64,000 bases of DNA from Ciona intestinalis. Taxonomy: Eukaryota; Chordata; Ascidiacea; Phlebobranchia; Cionidae. Where the stretch lies: assembly GCF_000224145.3 (NCBI RefSeq), contig NC_020168.2, positions 2,553,171-2,617,170 of the forward strand, read 5' to 3'. Numbering within the stretch: position 1 is the stretch's first letter; every line of letters begins with the position of its first letter. Below are positions 34,381 to 46,200 of the stretch, piece after piece. The notes under the pieces were generated by a model that worked only from the letters and a program-made list of their open reading frames with translations, was not told the origin of the DNA and did no database searches. A program made the translations under genes and the position numbers.

Positions 34381-37300
34381 TTTTTCCAACTATAATTAAA
34401 GTTAGACTGAAAACCAGAATGTACATTCGCTGTTTATATTGTAAAATACAGCTTCGTTTCTAATTTGCCAATTTATATCTTTTTAAAGGCGTTCACCACT
34501 TCAACCGATTTTTATACTACCGGAAATCGCTGCTGGTACGACCTTCAACTTGGTTCTAGGCGGTTGTAGACACAGGGCACATTAAAACCGACCATCCGCG
34601 TTAATTAGAACTAATTAGTGTGATAATTGTACGAGCAGGGTATCCAATAATTGCTAATAAAAGAACGTTTCCAACACGACTGAATTCCGACGAGTGCAAG
34701 TAGGAGACACTTGATTCGGGTTTATATGCGATATATAAACAATAACATTTAGTTTTAAATTTCCATTGACTGATGTTTGCGTCTAACGTGTACAAATTTA
34801 TAGCGATATAAATAATATCAAAGCTTATGCACCATACCAGCCGACTGTTTATATACAGTTCACGGACATTTGTACAGGTGTTGTTATATGTTATTAAACA
34901 ATATCTGTATTTACCACGTATAATGTCCTTTAAACGCGACTATGGTTTTAAGTTACGTCAATAACGAATCTCGCATTTTTATGAATGAAGTCATTAGTTG
35001 CCGACGGCGTTATTAACATGCATGACTAAACCATAAGTTCGCTCATTTGATTGCTTCAAAACCGCCGAAAATGGAAGTAAGAGCTTCCAAGGTGAATGTT
35101 ACTTTAGCTGAAGTGTATCGTCTAATTTCTAATAAGTATATATATAGGTATATGACATACGATTTTCCAAACAAACCGCTGAAGAGAGTTTTGCGGATTT
35201 ATAATTATGTGCAAATTTGACCGTTCAAGATCATGTTACGTGCCAGATGTGTCCAATTACGTCACAGATAATGTAAACGATTCGAGACGGTATTATTCAC
35301 AGCGGAGTAATTTCACAATTCACACATTTCCACCTGTGCGTTGGTGCGTGGTCGTAAACATTATGACGTAACAAACATTCTACAGTAATAAAACCATCAA
35401 CGAAATTCGGTGACGTCACGACTTGAACCGAGCGACATTCGAAACATTTGAAAGTGAGGAACGTATAGGTAACTATACGCGGTAATATAGGTTGTGACAA
35501 ACAATTTACGTTTCATGTTGCTCTACTTATTCCCCATACCGCTTTATATTACCCGCACACTCCCTAGTTGGGTCAACGAGATGCCATTCTATAAACGGTC
35601 AGATCGTTTTTGGTAATCATACCCGTATGTGTTAAAATACTGTTACAAGTTCAAAAATCCCACACTATGGTTCGCGTATAGTAGCATTGTATACAGGGGA
35701 ATAACTACGCCATAAAGTTGATATTACTAGGGATATTTTATCATAACTCGTGCATACATTAAATCATGCTTCGCGTTATTTTAATTAGCCCGAAGCAAGC
35801 AGTTCAACGTGAACTGACAAGATATACGAAGTTAGCCGTGCAACCAAGGTTTGTTTTTGATTACCTGAAAATATGCACGAACGACTAAACCAGGGAAAAC
35901 AAGTTTCCCACAAAAGAAAGTAAATACTGCCTAATAAATATAGTCTCAACTTACCTATATGATGCAATAACACGACAGCACTTTCGAAATATGAAGTTTT
36001 CGTCAATTGATGAAAAGGTCTTCGTTTTTTCAGATGCTTGGAACTTTTCTCTAAGATCAAATTCAAACTACCACAATCTTCCGGTGTTAGGATGTCAAGG
36101 AATTATCTTTCATCCTCCAACTCGGAATAATGCGGACCGGAGTTTGTCAAAGACGAACTGGTTCGGTGTTGACGTTTCGTCTCTTCCGTCCTGACTCGTA
36201 TTTTTTCCTTCTCATCGAACCTAATACTCCCACTTCTCTTTCCCTTTTTTCTACTTATCTCTCTTTTAATTTCTTCCATTCTCCTCCTATCCTCACTCTT
36301 TTTTCGAAGTGTTTCTTTTCATTCTCTCGCTCCGAACCTGCGCATGTTTCTTCCACGCGGAGAAGGCCTGCTATCATGAATGGTCTTCAGGGCATATCAA
36401 AATTTCACAACCAAAATGACGAAAACGTGTTCTGATTTCCACTTGTGCTTAGTTAATGTCCGTCTCAGGTTCTCTTACATTTCAACATAATTACTGGCTG
36501 CATCGGACCGAAAATTCATTCAATTATAATGGAAATATGATCTACAAACACGGCGGCGTCGGTTTTTATCAATGAAGGACATACAAGTGCATCATTTTGA
36601 TTTGCAACACCAAACTGGTTAAAGATAATTCGATACACTCATCGTTAGTTTAGCTTAGTTTTCAATCTGCATGACATGTTCTTTGCTTTTTCGCTTAAAA
36701 TAAAATGTAATTTATTTTCTCATCTATACCACAAAAAATATAAAAAATAATTGTTTTTTTTGTGTTTAAGGCTAAGAACAAATGTACAATCTTTTTCCAC
36801 CATGTCTGGCTCTTGTTTGGAATTAGCAGAAGGAACTAACATAATATAACCAGCATGTACATCGTGTGTACCTGGCAATTATCGAATGCTGCATTATTTA
36901 AACTGAGTACCGGTCGGATAAATGCAGTTGCTCGCAGCGACTGAAAACAAATTTAATTACAGCCTTAACAACATGGCGTGGCTGACATTGCTCAATATCT
37001 TGCATTAAAACCAAAACAGCAGCAAATTTATTCTGGTTAACTCGTTTTTCAACTCATAGAAATATGACGTCGTGTGAAACTAAGCAAATGGTATTTTTTG
37101 ACAAAAAATTGTGTGTTTTCTGCCTAATGTTTTGTTTAATTTTCACAATCACAGAAAATATAATAAAACAAAATGAAACGAAAAAAAGGCGACAGTCGTA
37201 CTTTTCGCCCTTTTCACCGAAAAAGACGATTGTTGAGCGATTTGAAGAATGCCAAAACTTACCAACGATTCTTTTATTAAAATCCGAGATTACAAATTGA

Positions 37301-38862
37301 CCAATTGGCTTCTGGTATGATCATGAGCGTTTAGTTTTAATTTCAATAATAATAACACTTATCCCGATGATGATAAAGTTCAATGCTCTCTTGTTGGATT
37401 CTGAGTAATAAAAGCGCTCGCAGGCCGCGAACAGAATCTCTAAGCCGGATTATGGGTATACAAGTACAACGCATACCCGCCGTAGTGCGGTTGGGACATT
37501 TTGAATGCTAACTAGAATGACAAGATGTCAAATATAAAAACAAGTTACTGTCCGAAACTAGTCAACAAAGAACATTTTATTTGAACGAAACAACTTAAGC
37601 GAAAGTGAACAAAGAATTGTTTATTTAATGAAAAGTAAAAACACGCAAAGGCTAATATTCTTTGTATTGTTTAATCTTGAGTAAATATATAACACGTAAG
37701 GTTGCACGTTTTCGTAGTGTCTACACACATGCATGAATTAATTATACGAAGAAAGTTCAACCTTGCAAGTTCGTGTTTCTATTTAGAAATGAAAAATATT
37801 TTTGTAAGGGTGCACCACTGCTGTTGCATGTTTGCGATAGTCTGTGTTGGACGTTTTCATGAATACTTGTCTATTGGACGCCTCTGGCATTAAAACAACA
37901 CCACGGCTTTAGTCATGCTGATGTGTATTGTGCTGTTACCAGCCTCATATGCACAATCTAGATAAAAAAACATACTGACGCAAAATCACCTATATATATG
38001 TATCTTCTACATGCTGTTTAGTAGTATAACAGAATGGTCTCAACTTTTATCAAGTGATTATTATTTTAGGCAACTGGCGTTATGCAGATGTTGTTGCTCG
38101 GATGTTACATTATTCATGAAGCTGTGTATGAAAATGAGCTGCTATTCCAAATGGCTAAGCACCACCTTGAAATATGCATTGTTTCGTGCACCTTACGATC
38201 GAGCCATGCATTTTTCATAAGCTTATCGATCCTACGCAAGTCATTCTATCGGAACTTCCAGTCGTACTCATGGGATGGCATGCAAACGGTAGGCTATAAG
38301 GTGTATATGTATGTTTAAAGTTATAGGTAAATAGATCTTTTAAACAAATCACAATATATAAGAGAGCATATATAGGCTTAAAATTTGTTGCAGTATATAT
38401 TAGGAGATTTATCTTTGTGACCGGTGGCTTTAATTAAATGCCAGGTTGTGAAATACGGAAATAGATATGAAATAAACAAAGCGTCGCTCTAATTCTTATT
38501 GAGATTGTCGTCGAGATTTTGACTCGAGAGGAATTCCCGAGGACCTGCAATAAAATGAAGCTGACAAGTTTACGACAGACTTAATACGTACCGTCAATAT
38601 CTTCTTTGTCTTAGTAAACGCTCTCTGTGAAAATTGCTCTTTACAGTCGTGTTCACCGACGGCTTAATTACTCCCGTAATTCGTCAGTGGAATTATATTT
38701 GTTGCCCTTGACAGCTGCTTACTAGGAAACCACGAGAACTTAGGGGTTACGTGGTATCCTTGTGTCTAAAAACCAACTTGATTTACTGAAGTAATTTCAC
38801 GCTAACCGATGTTAATTCGGGCAGGAGATTACATTAGATAACATCGATTGCTGCACTGAGAA

Positions 38863-40233
38863 ATGCCTGCTCGTTACCCTGTGTGGCCGGGTTCGTTCGG
38901 TTTTATAATCTACGGTTGTGGACCTTCGTTCATCGTCGACGTCCGCCCAGGTAGTGTGGCCGAAGAATCAGGGTTGAAACCAGGAGACCAAATACTACAG
39001 GTTGAATTTATTTATTAATAGTTTTATTTTATATTTTAACCCGAACGTCTGACCCTTCACACAGGTATTTTTACCACAATCACGTATGAACAACTTTTAT
39101 TTATTGTAAAGCAATATCCATTGGATGAATTAGTTTGTATTAGAACAAAAGATTAAAATCACATTTGTTTCAAACTTTTTTAATGCTTTACTCGAGGTAT
39201 TTTAATTTGCTGCAATAAAGTCTCATTTGATACCCGGTGTGTCATGACTCTTTTACATTTACTTTCCCACGCTTACGTAATTTGTATCTGACGTCATTAC
39301 ATGCCAACGATGGACAATCTGTTCACATTAAAACACATTTACAGCAACGCAACTTACGTCTAGCCTATTTCACGTGCTCTATATATCTATTCGATGTATA
39401 GTAATGTGGGGAAGATGGGACACCTTTGGCATATAATATTAAAATATCCTGATCGTGTTTTAAAAAATTAACAACGGACTACAGGAGTAGGGATACGGTT
39501 TAATAATTCTTTGAATGTTCTTTGTTTACTACCAAACGGGGGAGAAAATAGAATGAAAAGGTGTCGCATCTTTCCTCATCCTACTATACTGACATAACAC
39601 TTGTATTAGGATAGTTAGAAAAACGTGATAGAAAAAAATACAATAAACGCTACCCGCAGAATCACTTTATTCCCACCCAGATACAATATATCGCATGAAT
39701 GGTTGTGAAAACGTCAAAACTTTTGTGCTTTGTATTTCTTCCCGCTATCATCACTTCAGGCAACTCATTCAGTCGAGCGCCTAAACTTCGATAAGTACGG
39801 CGTCTTCGGCAAGCATTTTGTTAATTGATCAAGGCGTGCTGCTTGCCTGTACTCCCAGTGCAGCGGTTTAATGTTTAGAAGTTTCAATTCTGGCCTACAA
39901 TGCTTTGAACTGTATATCCTAAACTGTTATGCTCTTTGCACTGGTCATTTAAGCAGAAATTAAACAGTCTCAAGATCGGACAAGCTTTGAACTGTATCCT
40001 AAACTGTTATGCTCTTTGCACTGGTCATTTAAACAGAAATTAAACAGTCTCAAGATCGGACAAGCTATATACCAAAAGTTTATTACTTAAGTATATCGAA
40101 TATATTCAACACAGGTTAACGAGCAAGAAGTTGGAGATTGGGACGCAGAACAAATAATCGAATATGTTGCTGATATTCCAAGCATACCACCGAGTTTGGG
40201 TGTTGTATCTCGACTGAAGGAAGTTACATTGTC
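38863..40233 (+). CDS. GRID2IP: delphilin exons 1-2: first PDZ domain
   Basis: WPGSFGFIIYGCGPSFIVDV is the carboxylate-binding loop and strand B, followed by GSVAEESGLKPGDQILQVNE. The domain ends IPPSLGVV, like the PPSLGVL at the end of the first PDZ of mammalian delphilin. The start codon at 38863 opens the domain directly. The 1.1-kb intron holds a MITE and a tandem duplication. Confidence 0.9.
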
Positions 40234-43200
40234 GTAAGTTGTGTTTTTATAGCGGTGGTTAAACCTACATTTTACCAACCCTGTGTCGATCAATGGTCAA
40301 GATACTGCTCTAATGTCGATTTAGGATAGTGTGTGAAAATACCCTTGAAGATAATTTAATGCACATGAAGTTTATCCCACGGTTACCAGCTTGCACGATC
40401 GCACAAATCTGATAATTCCGTTTCAATTTAGCTATAATGTATATTAAGCGGGACAAAACACTTCGTGCTGGTTGGTCTTCAATCGATTCCACTCGTTGTT
40501 TTTATAATTTAATTCTTTGACAATTTTAGGAAAACTTTAACCTATCTTCATATAATAATGTGTATATAACAAATTTTTTTTGACGTTCTAGCTTGAATGT
40601 TTGTTTCGCCAAAATGAACAGTTTATTTCACTACCTATGTCTTTTGCTCTTAGATCCACCACGTCAAAGAGTCCAACTTATGGCCTGACGCTGATAAGTT
40701 CTTTACCAGTTCGAATCGATCACGTGACGCAGAGAAGTCCTGCCTTTTATAGCAATATTAAAGTTGGAGATATTGTAATAAAGGTTTGTTGTTCCTGCTT
40801 AAAAAAGGCCGGGTTTAAAATAATTGGTAAATACCTTTTAGATCGACGATGTTTACATCACGAGCGCTTCTCAGGCGCGCCAGCTGCTGGAGGAGAGCAG
40901 TAGAAGTGGCGGGTCACAAGTTGGCGTAATACCTGTACCAACAGGAGAATCCACGAAATTCCCGATGAGAAAAATAACAACAACACCAATATCGGACAAA
41001 ATAAAAGCAGAAACAAACACGACATCACACTTTGATAACCAGCTGTCACCTGGCCAACAAAAAGCGAGAGAATTCTTACATAAGGTAAGTTTTAGTTTTC
41101 TTTATGGGATTTTAGTAGGTTCTTTATGAACAGAAATGTTAAACAATTGTTCGTGGTTAAAGGGATGTAAATTTTATTTACCAGCAAATGTAAAAAACGG
41201 CTCATAATTCCTCATTTTCAGTTTAAACTCTCCCTTAAACACGACCCAGTTGAAATGCGGAATGTAGTTGAAGCAATACAGAATTACTCCAGTGTTAAAA
41301 ACATGGATGGCTTCGTTGAACAAATCTGCAAAAGTTTACAGAAAGTCGAAAAACGGAAGAAATTATTGGATGAAGTTCGGTAAGATTTATAAGATTTTTG
41401 ATATTCCCTGCACATTGCAGTTGTAAAAACTTTCTTTATTTAGGTATTTCATTCCGAATCGAGATAAACATGATTTCGACAAGCTTGTAGACAAATATTG
41501 GCCAAACGAAGAGGATAAAGAACCAGCGGTGAATTTTTGACACGTATATCTTCTATCAGTATTTTTTTATATGTAAATTCAGTGTAACCAAGTACCGGTA
41601 TACTTTTGTGGGTGTTTATAAAATATTTTTTATTTAGTTTTCCAAAGAGGATGAAAGCAGAAGATCACTGAGGATACCTGCAAGTGGTCGAACTGATGTA
41701 GCGATTCAGAATATTTCCCCAGAAACGACATATGTTGAAAAAGTCAGGTAATGGTAAAACTGATATAGTTTTATTGCCAGAGATATTCAACTGTATATTA
41801 TAACCGCTATATATCTAAACAATTTTCGTGAAAATGTTCATAACATTTATATTAGCCAGACGTATAGTACAGTTTAGTATTGTGGTGTGGGGTAAGATGG
41901 AATACCCGAGCTCGGTTTTATAATTTGAAAACACAGTCTTCTACCTAATGAGCTGAAAAAAGAAAGGCAACATGTCTCATATTACCCCACGCTATACTAT
42001 ATCCATTAACTTCGAATAACGTTTCGTTTATTGGCCGCGACTACATTGCTCACTACCGCTAAACAGCGGTGGCGCCCATTTCTAACCACGAGACAAGTTC
42101 TCCATAACGAAAGAAAACGAGCTTAAAACCACATGAACTCTAATTATTTAATGTTCGTGCTTTTCGAAATGATGACTTTAACATTGCGCCTGCCAGCACT
42201 CTATTATACATTGAAAATACATTAAACTATGGTCATGGGCTATAAGCGTAAAAAACGATACACAAATTCGTCTCAAAGCTTTAGAAGCAGATTCCAACGC
42301 CTAAACTTACGCGTTTACCAAATAAATCGTGGTACATTATCACATTTACATTGAGTGGTGCGCATCGGATATTAAAGGGAATCTCGCTCCAGTGATTTCT
42401 CATCAAATAACTGATGCGAGTAATGAGAAACGATGTTCTTTCATTGCAATGTTAACGACATCCTGTTTAAAAGTTCTGCAAAAAGTAACTTAACCCGTAT
42501 GTGTTATGTTTCGAAGACGACTTTTAAGTGGCCACACACTTTAACTTTTACGCGAGCTTCACACAACTAATTCTCTTCCATTTTCACACAGATCCGTGCA
42601 GGTTAAACGAGGATCCCGCAGTTTCGGCCTCACTCTGTGTGGACACGCACCTGTCTCTATACAATCAGTAGACGAAGGTGAGTGAGGGTTTTGTTTTGAT
42701 CTCCCCAACTTACTTAGGGTCGCAATAGCTTTGAAAACTGCAAGTACTCGTCGTTCCTCATGACCCACGCTTGTTACACTGTACCACAAAGTTTAGAAAC
42801 GCTAAAATTTACCCCTCTGTAAAAACAATGAGCGTCGTTATATCCTCACGTTTCGGTGTGTCAGGTTACCAAACCCCCCCACGTTTAGCCCCAACCCACG
42901 TCCCTATGGTCGTCATACCACACCTGGTGGGCCACGCAAAGCCCATTATTATATATTTAGCAGTTAATAATAAATCACGATGACTAGGGTGGTTTCGAAT
43001 TCGCTTTTTCCGTTTATAGTTATTGATATTTGCAGAGTGGCTCCATTTATTACCTTCAGTGCGGAATGTTGTTGTATTTTACCTACTAAAAAAAACCTTA
43101 ACGAGTATGGATCGGTATTTCTTTATGTTTATTTTAGCTAAACCTCTGCCGCGTCAAATGACGATACCAAAAATATATATAGTTCTGTAGGGTAGGATGC

Positions 43201-46200
43201 AATATACCATTAGCACATAATACCCCATATTTCCTAATTGTGATTTTAACAATTAAAACGCGCTTTTTATAACTTTTTTTATTTGTTTACACTAATTTGG
43301 ACGATACAAGAAAATGAAAACATGGTCCATCTTACCCCAAAATCAAGTCTAAAAAATCTAAAGACAGACAGTCCATTCAGTCTGGATTTTAATACATGTT
43401 TTAAAAATTGAACTTAAAAGCAATGTGGTTGTGGTGAAGTGACAAGTGTGATTCAAACGCAATATTTTGACGACAAACTTAGAACGGATGTGCGCAGATA
43501 TGCCTCGGTGGTAATGATGTCATGAGAGGTTTCTTTAGATTCAGGTTAAGATTGAATCTTTACTGAGACGAATTGGACAGGCATGAAATTTGTGGGATGG
43601 GGTATGAAATTAGACAAGCTTTTTTGAATTTCATTTTTAAATGACGTGACGTAATTTTTATTTGACTTTTCGATATTACGGCAACAAAATCAGTAAAAGT
43701 GCAGAATTACGAAAAGGTGAAAAAGACAAACCGATAGTTTAAAAGTTTTGCATTGAATATTGTTGTTGCAGGCGTGGTAGCTTGAGGAAAGGCGAGATAT
43801 TTTATATCTAACGATTCTAATTTATCTGACATAACTACAGACAAGTTGTTATTTTGTATATATGGCGCGAATATGCTAAACAAAAATTCTAACGTAAACT
43901 TGAATTTGCGTTGGCCAATCACAGTACCTAAAAAATGATAACGATTCGTGTATTAACGTATTTTGAGCTACAATCAAAGTTCTTGGTCACTGTGAACGTT
44001 AGGGTAATTCGCAGTTAGGAAAGTCGAGTTATTTCGGTAAATAGCGGTGCATCAATTTTCCAAGCTAGCGCCTAAAATTATTGCCGGCTATTCACTCTTG
44101 CCCGTCTCCTGCGCGGGCGGGGGAAGTTTCAGACGTGTTGTATTCAACTTAGCAGTCTGGGTGTATGCACCAAGTTACAGAATGTTACGGTTTTGCCAAA
44201 AAAAGTAAAGATAGTTTAAATTTCGTGTGTGATTTTTAGTAGAATATGGATTACTAAATGTTTCACTAAGATAACGTTTTAGGCTAGTTTTATGTTTTAG
44301 AAATGCTAGTAACTACAATTTAGTATGAAGTCAAATAAATCAAGCTAATTTAATAAAGGACCCTATAAATTAATTAAAGTTGTTTATTCCTACTGAAACT
44401 AAATCATTTTTTGTTTTTATTTAAACACCACTTACGTATTTTGCAACAGTACTCAATTAAGATCAATATCCGTATCGTTGCGGTTTCAACCTGTACGTGT
44501 CGTGTGAATTATTACTTCTCGTTGAATGATTGATCATCCTTGAAATGCGAAGGTTACGGTTGTAGGTTTATATTGTTATATCTCGCAATCTCGGAATGTT
44601 TCAGTTTATTAGCACTCTTTGGCAAAGGTGGGGGAAGATGGGACATTTTTAACTCAATTTTCTCGTTCCGTTTATTAGTAAACAAAGAACATTCGAAGAA
44701 TCATAAAGCTATATCCTCACGACTACCATAGACCGTTGTTAATTATTAAAAACACGATCAGGATATTTCTATATTCTGTGCTAAAGGTGTCCCATCTTTT
44801 CCCACCCTACTATATATTTGTATTGTCATGGTGGCGAACCTTTTAACTTGATCTCGATATTATGACGTAATTTTGTCCCATTGTTACGATGACGTAATGG
44901 TTAGTGGAAACGTAAACTCATGTGTCGCAACTTGGGCGAGTTGAGTGTCGAAAAGTAACTTTTGCGGTCAGTTTTCAAAATTACGTTTGCGACGGTGTAA
45001 TGTGACCACTTATGCACAAATTGTTATGTTGGTGTCAATTTGAACGTAGATTAGGTGGCGTTTATGACAAGTTTCAAAAAATTGCTGCTGTCACTTCTTT
45101 ACATCTAGCACAGGCGTAAAACTGGTTACGATTTCCGTAAATATTTCCATAAAGTGTTGAATCATATCATTTTTATTTCAGCCAGTGTAATTTGATCAAA
45201 ACTTTAAATTTTACGTCCAATAGTAATATGATATGATTGAACTGTTTTGACTTTAATTTTAAATGATACCCTGTTAACAAGAGTTAATTAGCCAAGCAGG
45301 TACAAAAACACTTTTGGTGCGCAACCCCTGAAATAGACAGTATTGTTTCTATTCGAATTGTGAAGGAACAGTCAGACAACAATATATATGCGAATTGTTT
45401 GTTTTGGTTTTGAAGTGTTGTGTTGGTGTTTTTATAATTTTAGTAAGTGTCTTTAAATTTTATTGCAATGCTATTCGTACACTGTACTAATACTTCTGAA
45501 GAGTCGGCGAATATATGTTAACTTTAACATTTCTTAAATTCGTGATAAAGTTGAGAATGCAAAGCAAGCTTGAGCTTACCTTCTTATAAAACCACAAAGC
45601 AATATGCTCGGCTCTATTTACGTAAATTACCAGTTACAGGTCCGGCTGGCAGGTGCAGTATGAAATAAAGTAGGGTGGGAGTAAAATCTCTGTGATCTTG
45701 GTATATAGTAGCTTTGCTGTGTGCGTCATAGGCCTTATATCCCAGATCAACAGAAGAGAATTGGTGTTAGCAGTAACGGTTGGAGCTTTGTAAAATCGCG
45801 TGTTTGAAATATATGCACACAGCTAGTGCTTAGATCTTAGAATATTGTAATACACAGAAAGCGCTTCCTGTAAGTCAGTAAGCCTCATTTTCGAATTTCC
45901 TTTGTTCAGAAATCGGAAGCTTTGCGTTTGATCAACTGTCGGCGTTTGAAGAGCTACGTAAGCCAAGATGGAGATAGCAAAGCTTTATTAGCCGTGATGT
46001 AAGCAAAACAAACCAGGAACTCCCATTTATTGTTCTCACGCTATAGGTATGACGTCATATAACGGAAGTCGATGGCTGATCGGGAAAGAAAACTTGTCAG
46101 CGATCTTATCTATGAGCATGATGGGGTTTCCTGCGGTTTTGCAGAATGGTGTATCAGTGTGGTATTAGAGGGGATTTAGATCAGACATTTGTATTAACAG

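Larger units (their letters stand above)
27732..38862. other. 11-kb gene-poor region between divergent genes
   Basis: The region lies between the start of the disordered-protein gene (minus) and the delphilin start (plus), so it should hold both promoters and possibly untranslated first exons. I find a MITE at 30865-31050, a foldback at 33805-34380 and a pyrimidine-rich stretch at about 36187-36340. Open frames at 28547-28750, 36130-36435 and 38011-38318 have neither similarity nor convincing splice context, so I do not call genes. Confidence 0.55.

Noticed and set aside
36130..36435. 101-residue open frame rich in Ser, Phe and Leu
   Set aside because: It is the translation of the pyrimidine-rich stretch and has no homology that I recognise.
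45665..45700. GTAGGGTGGGAG resembling a MITE arm
   Set aside because: No matching opposite arm or family interior follows, so it may be chance or a remnant too short to call.
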